In this document: one piece after another, positions 46,166 to 56,044 of the stretch
How the letters are laid out: each line of letters opens with the position of its first letter
Numbering within the stretch: the first letter of the stretch is position 1
NCBI GenBank assembly: GCA_964647825.1
Contig: CAZYJL010000006.1
Span: 78,751 to 142,750 of the forward strand
Direction: 5' to 3'
Length of the DNA stretch: 64,000 nt
Origin: VFKI01 sp964647825
GTDB taxonomy: Bacteria; Pseudomonadota; Gammaproteobacteria; DSM-16500
Made by a program: the position numbers and the translations under genes
Notes under the pieces: model-generated
The model's input: the letters and a program-made list of their open reading frames with translations, nothing else
The model's database searches: none
What the model was told of the DNA's origin: nothing

Positions 46166-48641
46166 AAAACACGCGCGCGCAGCATTCGAAGAAAATAATA
46201 CGTATCGTGCTTGCGAAGCGATCAATAAAGAAAAATTTTATTGTCTGTCCATGTTTCCTTATCCAAGTGGTGCATTGCATATGGGACATGTGCGGAATTA
46301 TGCACTCGGTGATGCGATTGCACGTTATCAGCGCATGCTCGGCAAAAATGTCATGCAGCCGATGGGTTGGGATGCTTTTGGTTTGCCCGCAGAAAATGCC
46401 GCCATTAAACACGGTGTTCCACCCGCTGAATGGACGAAAAAAAATATCGCGCATATGCGCGAGCAATTAAAAAGTTTAGGTCTCGCGATTGATTGGAGTC
46501 GCGAGCTCATGACGTGCGATCCCGATTATTATCGCTGGGAACAATGGTTTTTTTTACGTCTCTATCAAAAAGGCTTAGTGTATCGGAAAAATGCGGAAGT
46601 CAATTGGGATCCGGTTGATCAAACCATTTTAGCCAATGAACAAGTGATTGATGGTCGCGGTTGGCGTTCAGGCGCAAAAGTAGAACGTCGTGAAATCCCG
46701 CAATGGTTTTTAAAAATTACGGCATACGCCGATGAATTATTAGCAGGCTTAGACGATTTACCCGGCTGGCCAGAACAAGTCAAAGCCATGCAGCGCAATT
46801 GGATTGGCCGCTCTGAAGGCGCACAAATTGAATTTTCGGTAGAAAATTCAGATAAAAAATTATCTATTTTTACGACGCGTCCCGATACGCTGTTTGGCGT
46901 GACTGCCATTGCGATTGCACCGGGACATCCTATCGCACGCGCTGCCGCTGCAAATAACCCAGTATTACAAACGTTTCTAACGGAATGTAAAAACATCAAA
47001 GTTGCAGAAGCCGAATTAGCCACACTCGAAAAACGTGGCGTCTTCACCGGATACTTTGCCATTCACCCTTTTACGCAAGAAAAAATTCCCGTCTGGGCCG
47101 CCAATTTTGTACTAATGGAATACGGCACCGGTGCTGTCATGACTGTACCCGCACATGATGCACGTGATTTTGAATTTGCCAAACGTTTTGCGCTACCGAT
47201 CAAACCCGTTATTTTTCCTGAAGAAAATAACGAAAACACAACACTAAATACACATGATTTTTCACTGGCGCCATTTTTAGCGTCAGGACAGTTAGTCAAT
47301 TCTGGAGAGTTTACGGGAATGACTTCTGCCGAAGCCATTCCTCACATCCTCACTGCTTTAGAGAAGAATGGCGCGGGCACGCGACAAACACAGTATCGTT
47401 TACGTGATTGGAGTATTTCGCGTCAACGTTATTGGGGAACACCGATTCCTTTTATTCATTGCGAAACATGTGGGGTGGTCCCCGTCCCAGAAAATGCATT
47501 ACCCATTCTATTACCCGAAAATGTCACGCTCGACAAACCAGGTTCCCCATTAAAATCCCTTCCTGAATTTTATGAAACAACTTGCCCGCAATGTGGTGCT
47601 GCAGCGACACGCGAAACAGATACATTTGATACATTTTTAGAATCCTCTTGGTATTACGCACGTTTCGCTTGTCGTAAACAAGATCAAGCGATGCTCGATG
47701 CACGTGCGAATTATTGGTTACCTGTCGATCAATATATTGGTGGCGTCGAACATGCCGTCATGCATTTACTCTATGCACGCTTTATTCATCGTGCATTACG
47801 CGACGAAGGATTAGTCAATTGCCACGAACCGTTTTTACGTTTACTGACCCAAGGCATGGTCTTAAAAGACGGTAGTAAAATGTCAAAATCAAAAGGCAAT
47901 ACGGTCGATCCCGCCCCTTTAATTGCGCAATACGGTGCCGACACCGTCCGTTTATTTATTTTATTTGCAGCGCCGCCCGAACAAAATCTGGAATGGTCAG
48001 ACAGTGGTGTTGAAGGCGCTTATCGTTTCTTGAAGAAACTATGGTCATTTGGCTGGGAATACCGCGAAATCATCACGCGTGAAAATGGTCATGGTCATTT
48101 AGATGGTATCTGTCCAACCCTCAAACTAGCCAGCAAAATGCAATGTCGTTTGTTGCGTGAGCTATATCAAATTCTTGAGCAAATTCGCACCGACTATCAA
48201 CGTTCGCAATTTAACACCGTCATTTCTGGTTGCATGAAATTATTCAATTTACTAACCAAATTGCCTGCACCGACAGAAACACGCAACGAAACCGATGAAT
48301 GGATTCTATGTCATGGCTTTGGCATTTTATTACGTGTCTTAGCACCCATTGCGCCACATATTACGCATCAATTATGGGAAGATTTGCATTATCCAGAGTT
48401 ATTAGTGAATGCGCCTTGGCCAAAAAGTCATTTAGCCACTGTGCGCGCAGAAGAAATTGAATTAGTCGTGCAAATCAATGGCAAATTACGTACACGCATC
48501 TCAGTCCCCGCGGATGCAGATACAACGGCGATTGAGTCACACACACTTGCCGATGAACGTGTACAAGCTGCCTTAGTCGGTAAACATGTTAAAAAAATTA
48601 TTACTGTCCCCGGTCGACTCGTTAACATTGTCATGGAGTGA
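46134..48641 (+). CDS. leuS: Leucyl-tRNA synthetase
   Basis: Class I synthetase charging tRNA-Leu, with an editing domain. 835 aa. HIGH-type motif MFPYPSGALHMGHVRNY, MGWDAFGLPAENAA, editing-domain TTRPDTLFG with VPAHDARDFEFA, the SSWYYARF block, and KMSKSKGN. Length is a little shorter than E. coli's 860. It begins within lnt and is followed by lptE, holA (leuS-lptE-holA is conserved in gammaproteobacteria). Confidence 0.97.
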   Translation: MEKVYLPEKIEKHARAAFEENNTYRACEAINKEKFYCLSMFPYPSGALHMGHVRNYALGDAIARYQRMLGKNVMQPMGWDAFGLPAENAAIKHGVPPAEWTKKNIAHMREQLKSLGLAIDWSRELMTCDPDYYRWEQWFFLRLYQKGLVYRKNAEVNWDPVDQTILANEQVIDGRGWRSGAKVERREIPQWFLKITAYADELLAGLDDLPGWPEQVKAMQRNWIGRSEGAQIEFSVENSDKKLSIFTTRPDTLFGVTAIAIAPGHPIARAAAANNPVLQTFLTECKNIKVAEAELATLEKRGVFTGYFAIHPFTQEKIPVWAANFVLMEYGTGAVMTVPAHDARDFEFAKRFALPIKPVIFPEENNENTTLNTHDFSLAPFLASGQLVNSGEFTGMTSAEAIPHILTALEKNGAGTRQTQYRLRDWSISRQRYWGTPIPFIHCETCGVVPVPENALPILLPENVTLDKPGSPLKSLPEFYETTCPQCGAAATRETDTFDTFLESSWYYARFACRKQDQAMLDARANYWLPVDQYIGGVEHAVMHLLYARFIHRALRDEGLVNCHEPFLRLLTQGMVLKDGSKMSKSKGNTVDPAPLIAQYGADTVRLFILFAAPPEQNLEWSDSGVEGAYRFLKKLWSFGWEYREIITRENGHGHLDGICPTLKLASKMQCRLLRELYQILEQIRTDYQRSQFNTVISGCMKLFNLLTKLPAPTETRNETDEWILCHGFGILLRVLAPIAPHITHQLWEDLHYPELLVNAPWPKSHLATVRAEEIELVVQINGKLRTRISVPADADTTAIESHTLADERVQAALVGKHVKKIITVPGRLVNIVME

Positions 48642-48646
48642 TACAC

Positions 48647-49159
48647 GTGCAAAAATCTTTTGTTTTACTTTGTTTTTTGCTACTGAGCGCTTGCGGCTTT
48701 CACCCGCGCGGCGCGACTGTCTTAAGTCCGCCGTTGCAAAGTGTCTATATCAAAGCAGACAATCCTTACGGACAATTAGCGAAAAATTTAAAACGCTCAT
48801 TCATGCTTTCTCATGTCGAATTAGCGGATTCACCCAGCACAGCGCGCACTGTCTTAGCGATTTTAAGAACAACAGAATCGCAACAACAAATCAGCATGAG
48901 CAGTACACAGTTAACTCGACAATATAATTTAATTTTGTCAGTCACTTTCCAAATCACCAATTCAGCAGGAAAAGTATTGGTATTACCGCAAACGCTTTCT
49001 GAATCTCGCTCTCTGACAATTCAAGAAGATCAAATTCTTGCTGGCAGTAATGAAGCAACGACGCTTTATCAACAAATGTATCAAGCTATTGTCTTTGATA
49101 TCATGAATCGTCTTTCTTCCATGGAAATTGCTGATCAATTAAAAAGGGCAAATGCATGA
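48647..49159 (+). CDS. lptE: LPS-assembly lipoprotein LptE
   Basis: Outer-membrane lipoprotein that plugs the LptD barrel during LPS insertion. 170 aa from the GTG at 48647 (GGAG 8 nt upstream). The lipoprotein signal peptide FVLLCFLLLSAC ends with a lipobox, then CGFHPRG, the usual start of mature LptE. Later QEDQILAGSNEATTLYQQM matches the family C-terminal half. It overlaps holA by 4 bp (ATGA). Confidence 0.92.
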   Translation: MQKSFVLLCFLLLSACGFHPRGATVLSPPLQSVYIKADNPYGQLAKNLKRSFMLSHVELADSPSTARTVLAILRTTESQQQISMSSTQLTRQYNLILSVTFQITNSAGKVLVLPQTLSESRSLTIQEDQILAGSNEATTLYQQMYQAIVFDIMNRLSSMEIADQLKRANA

Positions 49160-50187
49160 AGCTGCCTTTGCAGCAATTAACACGCCATTTAAGTACTGGA
49201 CAATTAGCGCCCTGCTATTTAATTGCAAGTGATGAACTCTTGTTGCAACAAGACGCTGGTGATTTACTGCGTCAACACGCGCGTCGCCATGGCTTTACGG
49301 AACGCACGCGGATTGTCATCGATAATGAATGGGGAAAAACACTGCATACATGCGCGCGCAGCCTTTCTCTTTTTAGTGAGAAACGTTTATTAGAATTAGA
49401 TTTACGTGGGGTAAAAAATACCGTCACAAATTTACGTTTTTTACAAGCACACGCAGAAAATCCGCCAGCTGACACAGTATTATTCATTTTTACAGATCGA
49501 CTCGACAATAAAACTGAACAAACCGCATGGTTTCGCGCCATTGAAAAAAAAGGTGTGGTCATGACGATCTGGCCGGTAACGCGTGAGCAATTACCACAAT
49601 GGATTTTGCAACGTGCGAACATACATCAATTAGCATTAACACGCGATGATGCACACTTTCTTGCAGAATACACCGAAGGCAATTTATTAGCGGCAAATCA
49701 GGCGTTAGAGAAATTGGCATTATGGTGTCATGATGCAACAAACAATTCTGTCGAAGCAACTAGCGCTGCGCTACGTGACATGCTTGAACGCAATACACGC
49801 TTTGATATTTTTCAATTAGCGGATACGGTTTTAGTAGGCGACAGCCAGCGTGCTTTACGGATTTTAGAAAGTTTATTACTGACAGGCACTGAACCGATTT
49901 TAATTCTTTGGGCATTAACGCGTGAATTACGTTTAGTCGCGCGCTGTCTGCATGACTATACCAAAGGTGCAACACTTGCCACTATTTTTAATACATTATT
50001 TATTCGAGAAAAACGCAAACCTTTATTACATGCAAGCATCAAACGCCATACACCACAAAGCTGTCAAACATTATTATGTCAAGCTGCCAAAATAGATCAA
50101 ATAATCAAAGGCGCTGCACGCGGCAATGCCAACGATCATTTAAAGATGCTAGTGCTGGGTATGACGCAAAATGCATGGTCGCAGTAG
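49156..50187 (+). CDS. holA: DNA polymerase III subunit delta
   Basis: Clamp-loader wrench subunit that opens the sliding clamp. 343 aa. N-terminal domain begins PCYLIASDELLLQQDAGDLLR (non-canonical P-loop-like fold), followed by SLFSEKRLLELDLRG (clamp-interacting SLF segment), TEGNLLAANQALEKLAL and the C-terminal collar domain (DTVLVGDSQRALRILESLLLTGTEPILILWALTRELR). In other species nadD follows directly; here about 2.8 kb of accessory sequence (50194-53007) separates them. Confidence 0.94.
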   Translation: MKLPLQQLTRHLSTGQLAPCYLIASDELLLQQDAGDLLRQHARRHGFTERTRIVIDNEWGKTLHTCARSLSLFSEKRLLELDLRGVKNTVTNLRFLQAHAENPPADTVLFIFTDRLDNKTEQTAWFRAIEKKGVVMTIWPVTREQLPQWILQRANIHQLALTRDDAHFLAEYTEGNLLAANQALEKLALWCHDATNNSVEATSAALRDMLERNTRFDIFQLADTVLVGDSQRALRILESLLLTGTEPILILWALTRELRLVARCLHDYTKGATLATIFNTLFIREKRKPLLHASIKRHTPQSCQTLLCQAAKIDQIIKGAARGNANDHLKMLVLGMTQNAWSQ

Positions 50188-50193
50188 CAGACC

Positions 50194-50508
50194 CTAAGCA
50201 ACCTTTGATTCAAGATGAACAACTTTTTTTATACCCGATTTTTTTAACATATCATTTAAGAAAACTTCAACAAAAGATTCATATGGGTAACCTAGAGCGC
50301 GAGAAATTTTAATTGCCATTCCCAAACTAATCGTTGCTTTATCATTTTCAATCGCATGAACAAATTGACGCGAAACACGCATACGTTTCGCCAGTTCAGT
50401 TTGAGAGATTTCATCACATTCTCGAATATCTCTAACAAATTTGCCAAAAGAAGATTGCAGCACGTCTTTAAGAGCTTCTCGTGCAGACATCGTTTTCTTA
50501 GTAATCAT
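50194..50508 (-). CDS. higA: HigA/Xre-type HTH antitoxin
   Basis: Likely DNA-binding antitoxin. 104 aa with an HTH_3 domain at about residues 20-75 (FVRDIRECDEISQTELAKRM, SRQFVHAIENDKATISLGMAIKISRALG). GAGGTG lies 8 nt before the ATG. It overlaps by 11 bp the end of an upstream RelE/HigB-like frame that is broken. Toxin-first order is the HigBA arrangement. The antitoxin is intact while its toxin is not, so it may remain only as a regulator. Confidence 0.82.
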   Translation of the reverse strand: MITKKTMSAREALKDVLQSSFGKFVRDIRECDEISQTELAKRMRVSRQFVHAIENDKATISLGMAIKISRALGYPYESFVEVFLNDMLKKSGIKKVVHLESKVA

Positions 50509-50775
50509 GCGGTGTCACCTCTTCAATCATAACAAATTCAATTTTTTTATTTATCACTCGGTAAATTGCTCTCCATTGTTTATTCAAACGGATAGGACGC
50601 TGGCCTTGCCGATCGCCTTTTAAAGGTTCACATGATAACCAGGTATTTTTCTTACCTCACTTAATCCTCTCTCTTCAACTGCAGCAACCCAAGTAAACAG
50701 TTTTTTCTTAATTGGCAAAGGAATCTTTAAGAAAATTTTCTTTACATGAATAGCAATTCTAACAACGTTTATCAT
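50498..50775 (-). pseudogene. higB: HigB/RelE-type toxin gene broken by a frameshift
   Basis: From an ATG at 50775 the frame gives about 50 residues (MINVVRIAIHVKKIFLKIP..., then VEERGLSEVRKIPGYH) and stops. The frame one base away continues EPLKGDRQGQRPIRLNKQWR and AIYRVINKKIEFVMIEEVTP to a stop at 50498, inside higA. These two halves together match the HigB/RelE toxin pattern (KIPGYHDEPLKG...RS-IRLN..WR..Y). One base appears lost around 50629-50634. If the sequence is right the toxin is dead. Confidence 0.8.
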
Positions 50776-50842
50776 ATTAGTTTTCTCTTATTTTTAAATT
50801 ATAACATAAGCCTCCTAGCTGTCAATATTATTAATTGACATC

Positions 50843-50927
50843 ACTGGTAACAGCCTAATGGGGGCGTTGTTTGGCTACTGCGGTCAATCAAGTCGACAAA
50901 CAATACCACCACTAAGCTGTTACCAGT
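50843..50927. repeat. Palindromic repeat upstream of the higBA remnant
   Basis: 85 bp with inverted ends actggtaacagcctaatggg and the matching ...cactaagctgttaccagt. The inner segments gttgtttg and caaacaat are also inverted. It resembles a shortened R2 element (tggctactgcggtca) but is not the same. No coding capacity. It may be a terminator-like structure or a MITE remnant. Confidence 0.55.
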
Positions 50928-51012
50928 TATACGGGACAATTTTACATAAGATTTTTAAGACTTATCGCACATCAATAATAGAGTAGATAGCAACAAATTT
51001 ATATCCATCCTA

Positions 51013-52707
51013 TTAACCAAAACGTCTTATGCTTGTTTTCTGCAAGACATCTACATCACTCTCTTCTTTTGCTTCAGCTATTTTTTTCGTAATTGGCATT
51101 TTAACAAGTTCAACCGGTTCGCATAATACAATTTTACCATCGCTACTTTTTGCCAAAATCCCATCACTATATAACTTTGGCTCTCCTTTTTTCTTCAGAG
51201 ACTCAACACATACCGCATAAATCAAAATTTTATCATCACTATTATTCACAGCTTGAATTTTGACTGCACCCAAACGTTTCTCGCCTTGGTCAGCTATCCG
51301 CGCGTCATAAGGTTTTAATTTAAATTCACAACCTAAGTTTTCTAACTTAGGCTCAAGCGACGTACTAATAGGAACATGATGATCCCCCACTTTTCCTTGC
51401 GAAACTGCTTTTTGGTACGCATCCGCATCGTCACCTAATGTTTCCAAGAGTGCTTTCGTAAAAAATGCATAACACGCTACACGAGAATCCCCATATCTTT
51501 CCATCAAAATCAGTGGATAAGAACTCTCTTTGCTTTTTATAACAAAAGAAAATTCTTCTCTCATTTTTTTGGGTGGGGAAAACACGCTGTGCGTTACTAA
51601 TGATAGAGGCGGTTTTTCTTTTTTTGATTTTTTTTGGGATACAGAGATAAGCTCTCTCTCGATCCCATACTCAACTTTAACTAGGAGTAAATTCTTTTCC
51701 GAACTAGGGGGTAGCGTAGATTCCGCTTTTAATAGCGAGGATACAGCACTTTTAGATGAAACAATTTTTTTATCTTCAAGTGAATCAAGCAATTCCAGCC
51801 AAGATTTGCCTTCCATTAGCTGCAAGAAACACTCCCCTGTTTCCTTATAATCACTGATTAACTCTAAGTTTATACGACCCAAATCTTCTTTGTGTTCAGA
51901 TAAAAACGAAGAAAACTGAGGATTAACTTTCAGACCAAGTTCAAATAACTGATCATTAAAATGAAAAATTATTTTAGTAAGACTATATTTACATGTAAAT
52001 TTCGCTGCAACTTGAAACATTTTTTTATCGAGAGGGATGTTTAACATGACATGCATTTTTATAGCGGTAACAATACATCCGATAATCTCATGACGATTTT
52101 CATATAAAATACGTGCAATTAAACAAAATGCATTTGTTTTTGCTTTTCTACCAAAAAGAATTTTTCTATCTTGAACTTTCATATTAATACTATGAAATTG
52201 TGTCTGAATACCATTGTAGAGAGATAGTTGTATTTGCTTAATCAATTCCTGCAAGAGTCTTTCTATTTCAATCTTTGCTTTTTTATTAGACTCGAAAACG
52301 CACTTTTCTAAGTTGGTTAACTTTATAATTTCTTCAACAATCGCACTACTACGTGTTGAAATTTCTTTTTTGACTTCCAAAGCGCGAGTCTGTTCGTCAA
52401 ATAAATACTTTTTTGCTTTACCAGATGAATAGTATTTTGCAATCCCTAAAAACGCAACAGCCGCCAAATAAAACATCCAGCTAATGGCACGACGATCAAG
52501 CAAATTCTCTTCTGTAGATTCTTCATTGTTTTGTTCCCTCGGAAAAGCACCAGCAATAAAACAAAGCAACGCTAATATGTGTAAACCACCTACTTTACCC
52601 AGCAATAAATACTCTTCGGATGTTATCGTCTCTTGACAAATAGCAAGATCTGCTGGTGGTTTATTGATATGTATTTTTTTTACTTTCGTAATTCGATTGG
52701 CTGGCAT
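51013..52707 (-). CDS. Unknown large membrane-anchored protein, candidate effector
   Basis: Not recognised. 564 aa. Two hydrophobic segments lie near the N-terminus (about residues 32-53 and 74-93), followed by a helical region and a more globular C-terminal third (LILMERYGDSRVACYAFFTKALLETLG...). The end reads AEAKEESDVDVLQ then TSIRRFG, an acidic-then-basic tail like that of several neighbours. The ATG at 52707 has a weak GGAAAAG site. It sits in the accessory insert between holA and nadD. Function and secretion are unknown. Confidence 0.5.
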   Translation of the reverse strand: MPANRITKVKKIHINKPPADLAICQETITSEEYLLLGKVGGLHILALLCFIAGAFPREQNNEESTEENLLDRRAISWMFYLAAVAFLGIAKYYSSGKAKKYLFDEQTRALEVKKEISTRSSAIVEEIIKLTNLEKCVFESNKKAKIEIERLLQELIKQIQLSLYNGIQTQFHSINMKVQDRKILFGRKAKTNAFCLIARILYENRHEIIGCIVTAIKMHVMLNIPLDKKMFQVAAKFTCKYSLTKIIFHFNDQLFELGLKVNPQFSSFLSEHKEDLGRINLELISDYKETGECFLQLMEGKSWLELLDSLEDKKIVSSKSAVSSLLKAESTLPPSSEKNLLLVKVEYGIERELISVSQKKSKKEKPPLSLVTHSVFSPPKKMREEFSFVIKSKESSYPLILMERYGDSRVACYAFFTKALLETLGDDADAYQKAVSQGKVGDHHVPISTSLEPKLENLGCEFKLKPYDARIADQGEKRLGAVKIQAVNNSDDKILIYAVCVESLKKKGEPKLYSDGILAKSSDGKIVLCEPVELVKMPITKKIAEAKEESDVDVLQKTSIRRFG

Positions 52708-52836
52708 TGGTTACTTTTCCACTCAAATTTTAAAGGTACAACTATAAATCAACAATATCGAAAATGTGATAATTTTTTTCATTTTTTGTCTTGAAAAAAT
52801 TATGCCTTTGATTGCTAAAAGCCCTCTAACATACTG

Positions 52837-52954
52837 ATTGTATTAATAAAAAATAAAAAATAAAAAAAATTTAAATAAAATCAATAAGATAAAAAAATTC
52901 ATGTTTTATCTTTAAAATCAATTAGTTAAGCCAAAAAAAGGCTGTGAGACATGA
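52837..52954. repeat. R4 AT-rich repeat copy 2, upstream of nadD
   Basis: Shares aaataaaatcaataagat, ttcatg(t/a)tttat and aaaatcaattagttaa, then gagacat, with the element at 17003-17122. The left arm is eroded (attgtattaataaaa). It ends 53 bp before nadD. Confidence 0.6.
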
Positions 52955-53007
52955 TGACGCAACAATAATCACGTGATCCTGCACGTGATTCTCGCTAGAA
53001 TAAAACC

Positions 53008-53664
53008 ATGCATACACAAAAATCAGCGATCGGCATACTTGGTGGCACATTTGACCCTATCCATTTTGGTCATCTGCGCACCGCACTGGAAATTCAACAA
53101 GCCTTAGAATTAAAAGAAGTACGGCTCATTCCCTGCTATCAGCCTGTCCATCGCAAATTACCCTTGGCCTCTGCCACCGATCGCTTGGCCATGGTGCGGG
53201 CGGCGATCGCCAATGAACCTGCGCTTACCGTCGATGACTGTGAAATTCAGCGACAAACGCCTTCTTTTACTATTGAGACACTCGAAAACTTACGCACCAA
53301 CTTGCCGGACACACCCCTCTGTTTAATTATGGGCATTGATGCCTTACTTGGCTTACCGGGTTGGCATCGTGCCGATGAAATTTTACAATTCGCGCATCTC
53401 GTCGTTGCTCATCGCCCACAATATCAATTGCCCAAAACCGGTATTGTCGCGGATCTTTTAAAAGCCCATCTCACCCATTCTGCGCCCAGTTTGCATGAGA
53501 TACTTGCCGGCCAAATTTATCTGCATCCCGTCACACCGCTTGAAATTTCTGCCACCGATATTCGCCGTCAAATCGCGTCTGGTAAAAATCCTCGCTATTT
53601 ATTGCCCGATGCGGTTTATAAATATATCGAAGAGCATGGCGTCTACAGCATCAGTCCGCTATAA
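53008..53664 (+). CDS. nadD: Nicotinate-nucleotide adenylyltransferase
   Basis: Makes deamido-NAD from NaMN and ATP. 218 aa with [15 protein letters not shown] (the GGTFDP-HxGH adenylyltransferase motif) at the N-terminus, [20 protein letters not shown], and [22 protein letters not shown] near the C-terminus (ISxTxxR motif). No strong ribosome site is visible. It is followed by rsfS after 8 bp. Confidence 0.95.
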   Translation: MHTQKSAIGILGGTFDPIHFGHLRTALEIQQALELKEVRLIPCYQPVHRKLPLASATDRLAMVRAAIANEPALTVDDCEIQRQTPSFTIETLENLRTNLPDTPLCLIMGIDALLGLPGWHRADEILQFAHLVVAHRPQYQLPKTGIVADLLKAHLTHSAPSLHEILAGQIYLHPVTPLEISATDIRRQIASGKNPRYLLPDAVYKYIEEHGVYSISPL

Positions 53665-53672
53665 TCGCGCCC

Positions 53673-54023
53673 ATGAAAACAGACCAATTACAGCAACTCG
53701 CGTTAAACGCACTCAACGACCTCAAAGCAATCGATCCTGTCGTGTTCGATGTTCGGAGCTTAACAACCGTAACAGATGTCATGATTATCTGTACCGGGCG
53801 CTCCAGCCGGCACGTAAAATCGATCGCCGACGAAGTCATTCAACAAGCGAAAGCACAACAGGTTAACTATATTCGGACAGAAGGCCAACGCGAAGGCGAA
53901 TGGGTGATTGTCGATCTTGCGGATGTCGTCATTCATGTCATGCAACAAGAAACGCGTGACTTCTATCGTCTCGAAGATCTGTGGCAACCGGTTGAAGCCG
54001 CGCGCGGTGCACAGCATCAGTGA
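53673..54023 (+). CDS. rsfS: Ribosomal silencing factor RsfS
   Basis: Binds L14 of the large subunit and blocks subunit joining in starvation. 116 aa: [56 protein letters not shown] and [10 protein letters not shown] are the family blocks. Its stop overlaps the GTG start of rlmH. nadD-rsfS-rlmH is the conserved order. Confidence 0.95.
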   Translation: MKTDQLQQLALNALNDLKAIDPVVFDVRSLTTVTDVMIICTGRSSRHVKSIADEVIQQAKAQQVNYIRTEGQREGEWVIVDLADVVIHVMQQETRDFYRLEDLWQPVEAARGAQHQ

Positions 54024-54487
54024 TATTTCATCTGATTGCAGTTGGCACGGGTATGCCAAAATGGGTCACCGCTGGCTTTGAAGACTATGCTAAACGCATT
54101 AGCGCACCTTTCTCGTTAGAACTCACGGAAATTGCCACCGAAAAACGTTTAAAAAATACGGATATTTCCCGACTCATACAACGCGAAGGCGAAAAACTCC
54201 AAGCCGCCTGTCGACCACGCCATCAACGTGTTGCCCTCGATGTCAAAGGCCAATCCCTCAGCACGGAAATGCTCACCGAGCGGTTACGCACACTACACCG
54301 ACATGGCACGTCATTGGATTTACTGATTGGCGGACCCGATGGTCTTGCCACTGAATGCCTCGCTTCTGCCGATTGGTGTTGGTCACTGTCACCGCTCACG
54401 TTACCGCATCCACTGGTGCGCATTCTGCTCGCTGAGCAACTTTATCGCGCGGTCAGTTTGCTCAAAGGGCACCCGTATCATCGTTAA
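54020..54487 (+). CDS. rlmH: 23S rRNA (pseudouridine-1915-N3)-methyltransferase RlmH
   Basis: SPOUT methyltransferase acting on pseudouridine 1915 of 23S rRNA. 155 aa: [22 protein letters not shown] at the N-terminus, [25 protein letters not shown] (SPOUT knot), and [20 protein letters not shown] at the C-terminus. The start is the GTG at 54020, overlapping rsfS by 4 bp. Confidence 0.96.
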   Translation: MIFHLIAVGTGMPKWVTAGFEDYAKRISAPFSLELTEIATEKRLKNTDISRLIQREGEKLQAACRPRHQRVALDVKGQSLSTEMLTERLRTLHRHGTSLDLLIGGPDGLATECLASADWCWSLSPLTLPHPLVRILLAEQLYRAVSLLKGHPYHR

Positions 54488-54496
54488 AAAAGCGTC

Positions 54497-55972
54497 TTAA
54501 CTAATTGATTTTAAGTCAAATGCTAACATATTTCTTAAAGCAGCCTCTTCTTCATCTACGTCTGGATTATTTTGTACTCTGCTAGAATCTACAGAAAAGA
54601 AACTGTGCGGATTAATTACAGAGAAACTTTCTCTTCTTGGTTTTTTTGCTGCAGGCGCTAAACTCTCGGTATTAGCAACTTTATCTGGAAGATTACGTAT
54701 GTAATCATTATACGCTTCTTCGAATTTCTTTACACTTTCTTCACGCAAGCGCTTATTGCGGACCGGATGACTTTCCATAACAGGCAATTGAGAAACATTA
54801 ACTTTTGTTGGTTTTTGTGCTGCAAGCGCTAAACTCTCAGTATTAGCAACTTCATCTGGAAGATTACGTATATAATCATTATACGCTTCTTCAAATTCCT
54901 TTACACTTTCTTCACGCAAGCGCTTATTGCGGACCGGATGACTTTCCATAACAGGTAATTGAGAAACATTATCTTTTGTTGGTTTTTGTGCTGCAAGCGC
55001 TAAACTCTCCGTACAAACAGCAGAACTTGACCCAATTTCATTTGATTCTCCGCGAAGCCTTTTACTTCTAGACTTCAATTTTTTACTAGAATTATTTGGC
55101 ACCTGATACAAACACTTTTCAAGCACTTGTTTAAATATATCTAGTTCATCACTCTTTAGGCAACGTGCTTGCACCTGCTCTTGCGTAATATTTTCAACGA
55201 ATTTTTTTACATCACATAAAATTTTCTCTACAAGATTCTTAACGACTCTTTGTTGGGGAGTATCTTTTACTTGCGTAATCATATGAGTACTAATCAAATT
55301 TCCCTCATATATCATGTCATTTACTAATCTTTCTTTTAATGTTTCATAAGAAGCAGTCGTATTATTTTTTATAATCTCTAATTGCGTTACTACGTATTTT
55401 ATATAATCGACAACATGTTTTAATACAGCATAATGAATATCATTGTTTAAAAATAATCTTATATAAATATCGATACTATCACTGATCACTAAAAAATATT
55501 GTATAGAATTAGCCAATAACATAACTCTATTCATTGATCTATTTTTTTTCAAAAATAATGTTATACCTTCAGATAATGAAGTATAATTTTCTAATCTAGC
55601 CAGTGCATTTTCTTTTGCTAACGATATGAAAAAATAATCATCTATTTTTTTACCCGAACGCACCAAACTAGAAGCAGCATTTATTAATTGATGCCTTGTG
55701 AAAAAATAGGGAGAAGAAATAATTTTTTCAGAAAAAGAAAAAAGAATTGCGCAAACTACTCTATATCTCGAGCACATATCGCTGCTACCCTGAGAACATG
55801 CATCAAAAAAAAATGCATCGAGATCTGCGGCTGTAATACCATTGGCTTCATTATATCCCGCATCCAGCAATTGCTGACGCATTTTTTTATAGTCTTGCAG
55901 CGAAATTCCATATTCTAAAAGTTTTAATTGCTGCACATCATTTAATGAATCAAGAATATTCCTAGACATCAT
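54497..55972 (-). CDS. Putative PmrA-regulated secreted effector with duplicated NLS-like segment
   Basis: Not recognised. 491 aa. The N-terminal 280 residues are helical. Residues 1-50 (NDVQQLKLLEYGISLQDYKK...LLDAGYNEA) resemble the start of the decayed gene at 56509 (TAEQQAKLATYNLTEEAYQM...VLGYDN), so the two are paralogues. The C-terminal third holds basic patches (SKKLKSRSKRLR), a 57-residue tandem repeat carrying HPVRNKRLREES twice, and APAAKKPRRES, close in form to the c-Myc type nuclear localisation signal. The last 20 residues begin DVDEEEAALR, an E-block like Dot/Icm signals. A PmrA box lies at 56119-56135. The start is one of two adjacent ATGs at 55972/55969, without a strong ribosome site. 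Nuclear targeting is inference. Confidence 0.6.
   Translation of the reverse strand: MMSRNILDSLNDVQQLKLLEYGISLQDYKKMRQQLLDAGYNEANGITAADLDAFFFDACSQGSSDMCSRYRVVCAILFSFSEKIISSPYFFTRHQLINAASSLVRSGKKIDDYFFISLAKENALARLENYTSLSEGITLFLKKNRSMNRVMLLANSIQYFLVISDSIDIYIRLFLNNDIHYAVLKHVVDYIKYVVTQLEIIKNNTTASYETLKERLVNDMIYEGNLISTHMITQVKDTPQQRVVKNLVEKILCDVKKFVENITQEQVQARCLKSDELDIFKQVLEKCLYQVPNNSSKKLKSRSKRLRGESNEIGSSSAVCTESLALAAQKPTKDNVSQLPVMESHPVRNKRLREESVKEFEEAYNDYIRNLPDEVANTESLALAAQKPTKVNVSQLPVMESHPVRNKRLREESVKKFEEAYNDYIRNLPDKVANTESLAPAAKKPRRESFSVINPHSFFSVDSSRVQNNPDVDEEEAALRNMLAFDLKSIS
54649..55010. repeat. 171-bp in-frame tandem duplication inside the effector gene
   Basis: The phrase gctgcaagcgctaaactctc recurs at a period of 171 bp (near 54649, 54820 and 54991). 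There are about two full units, and part of a third, encoding TESLALAAQKPTK..., then NVSQLPVMESHPVRNKRLR and the FEEAYNDYIRNLPD segment. Copies differ at only a few bases, so the duplication is recent; each unit is a whole number of codons and adds another basic patch. Confidence 0.85.
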
Positions 55973-56044
55973 AACAATTACCCATATATATCAATCAATT
56001 AATTTCTTTTGCACAAATGATTTGCAATCTGCAACAGCAGACTA

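Noticed and set aside
50843..50927. Fourth R2 copy
   Set aside because: Ends and length differ from R2; described separately as an 85-bp palindrome.
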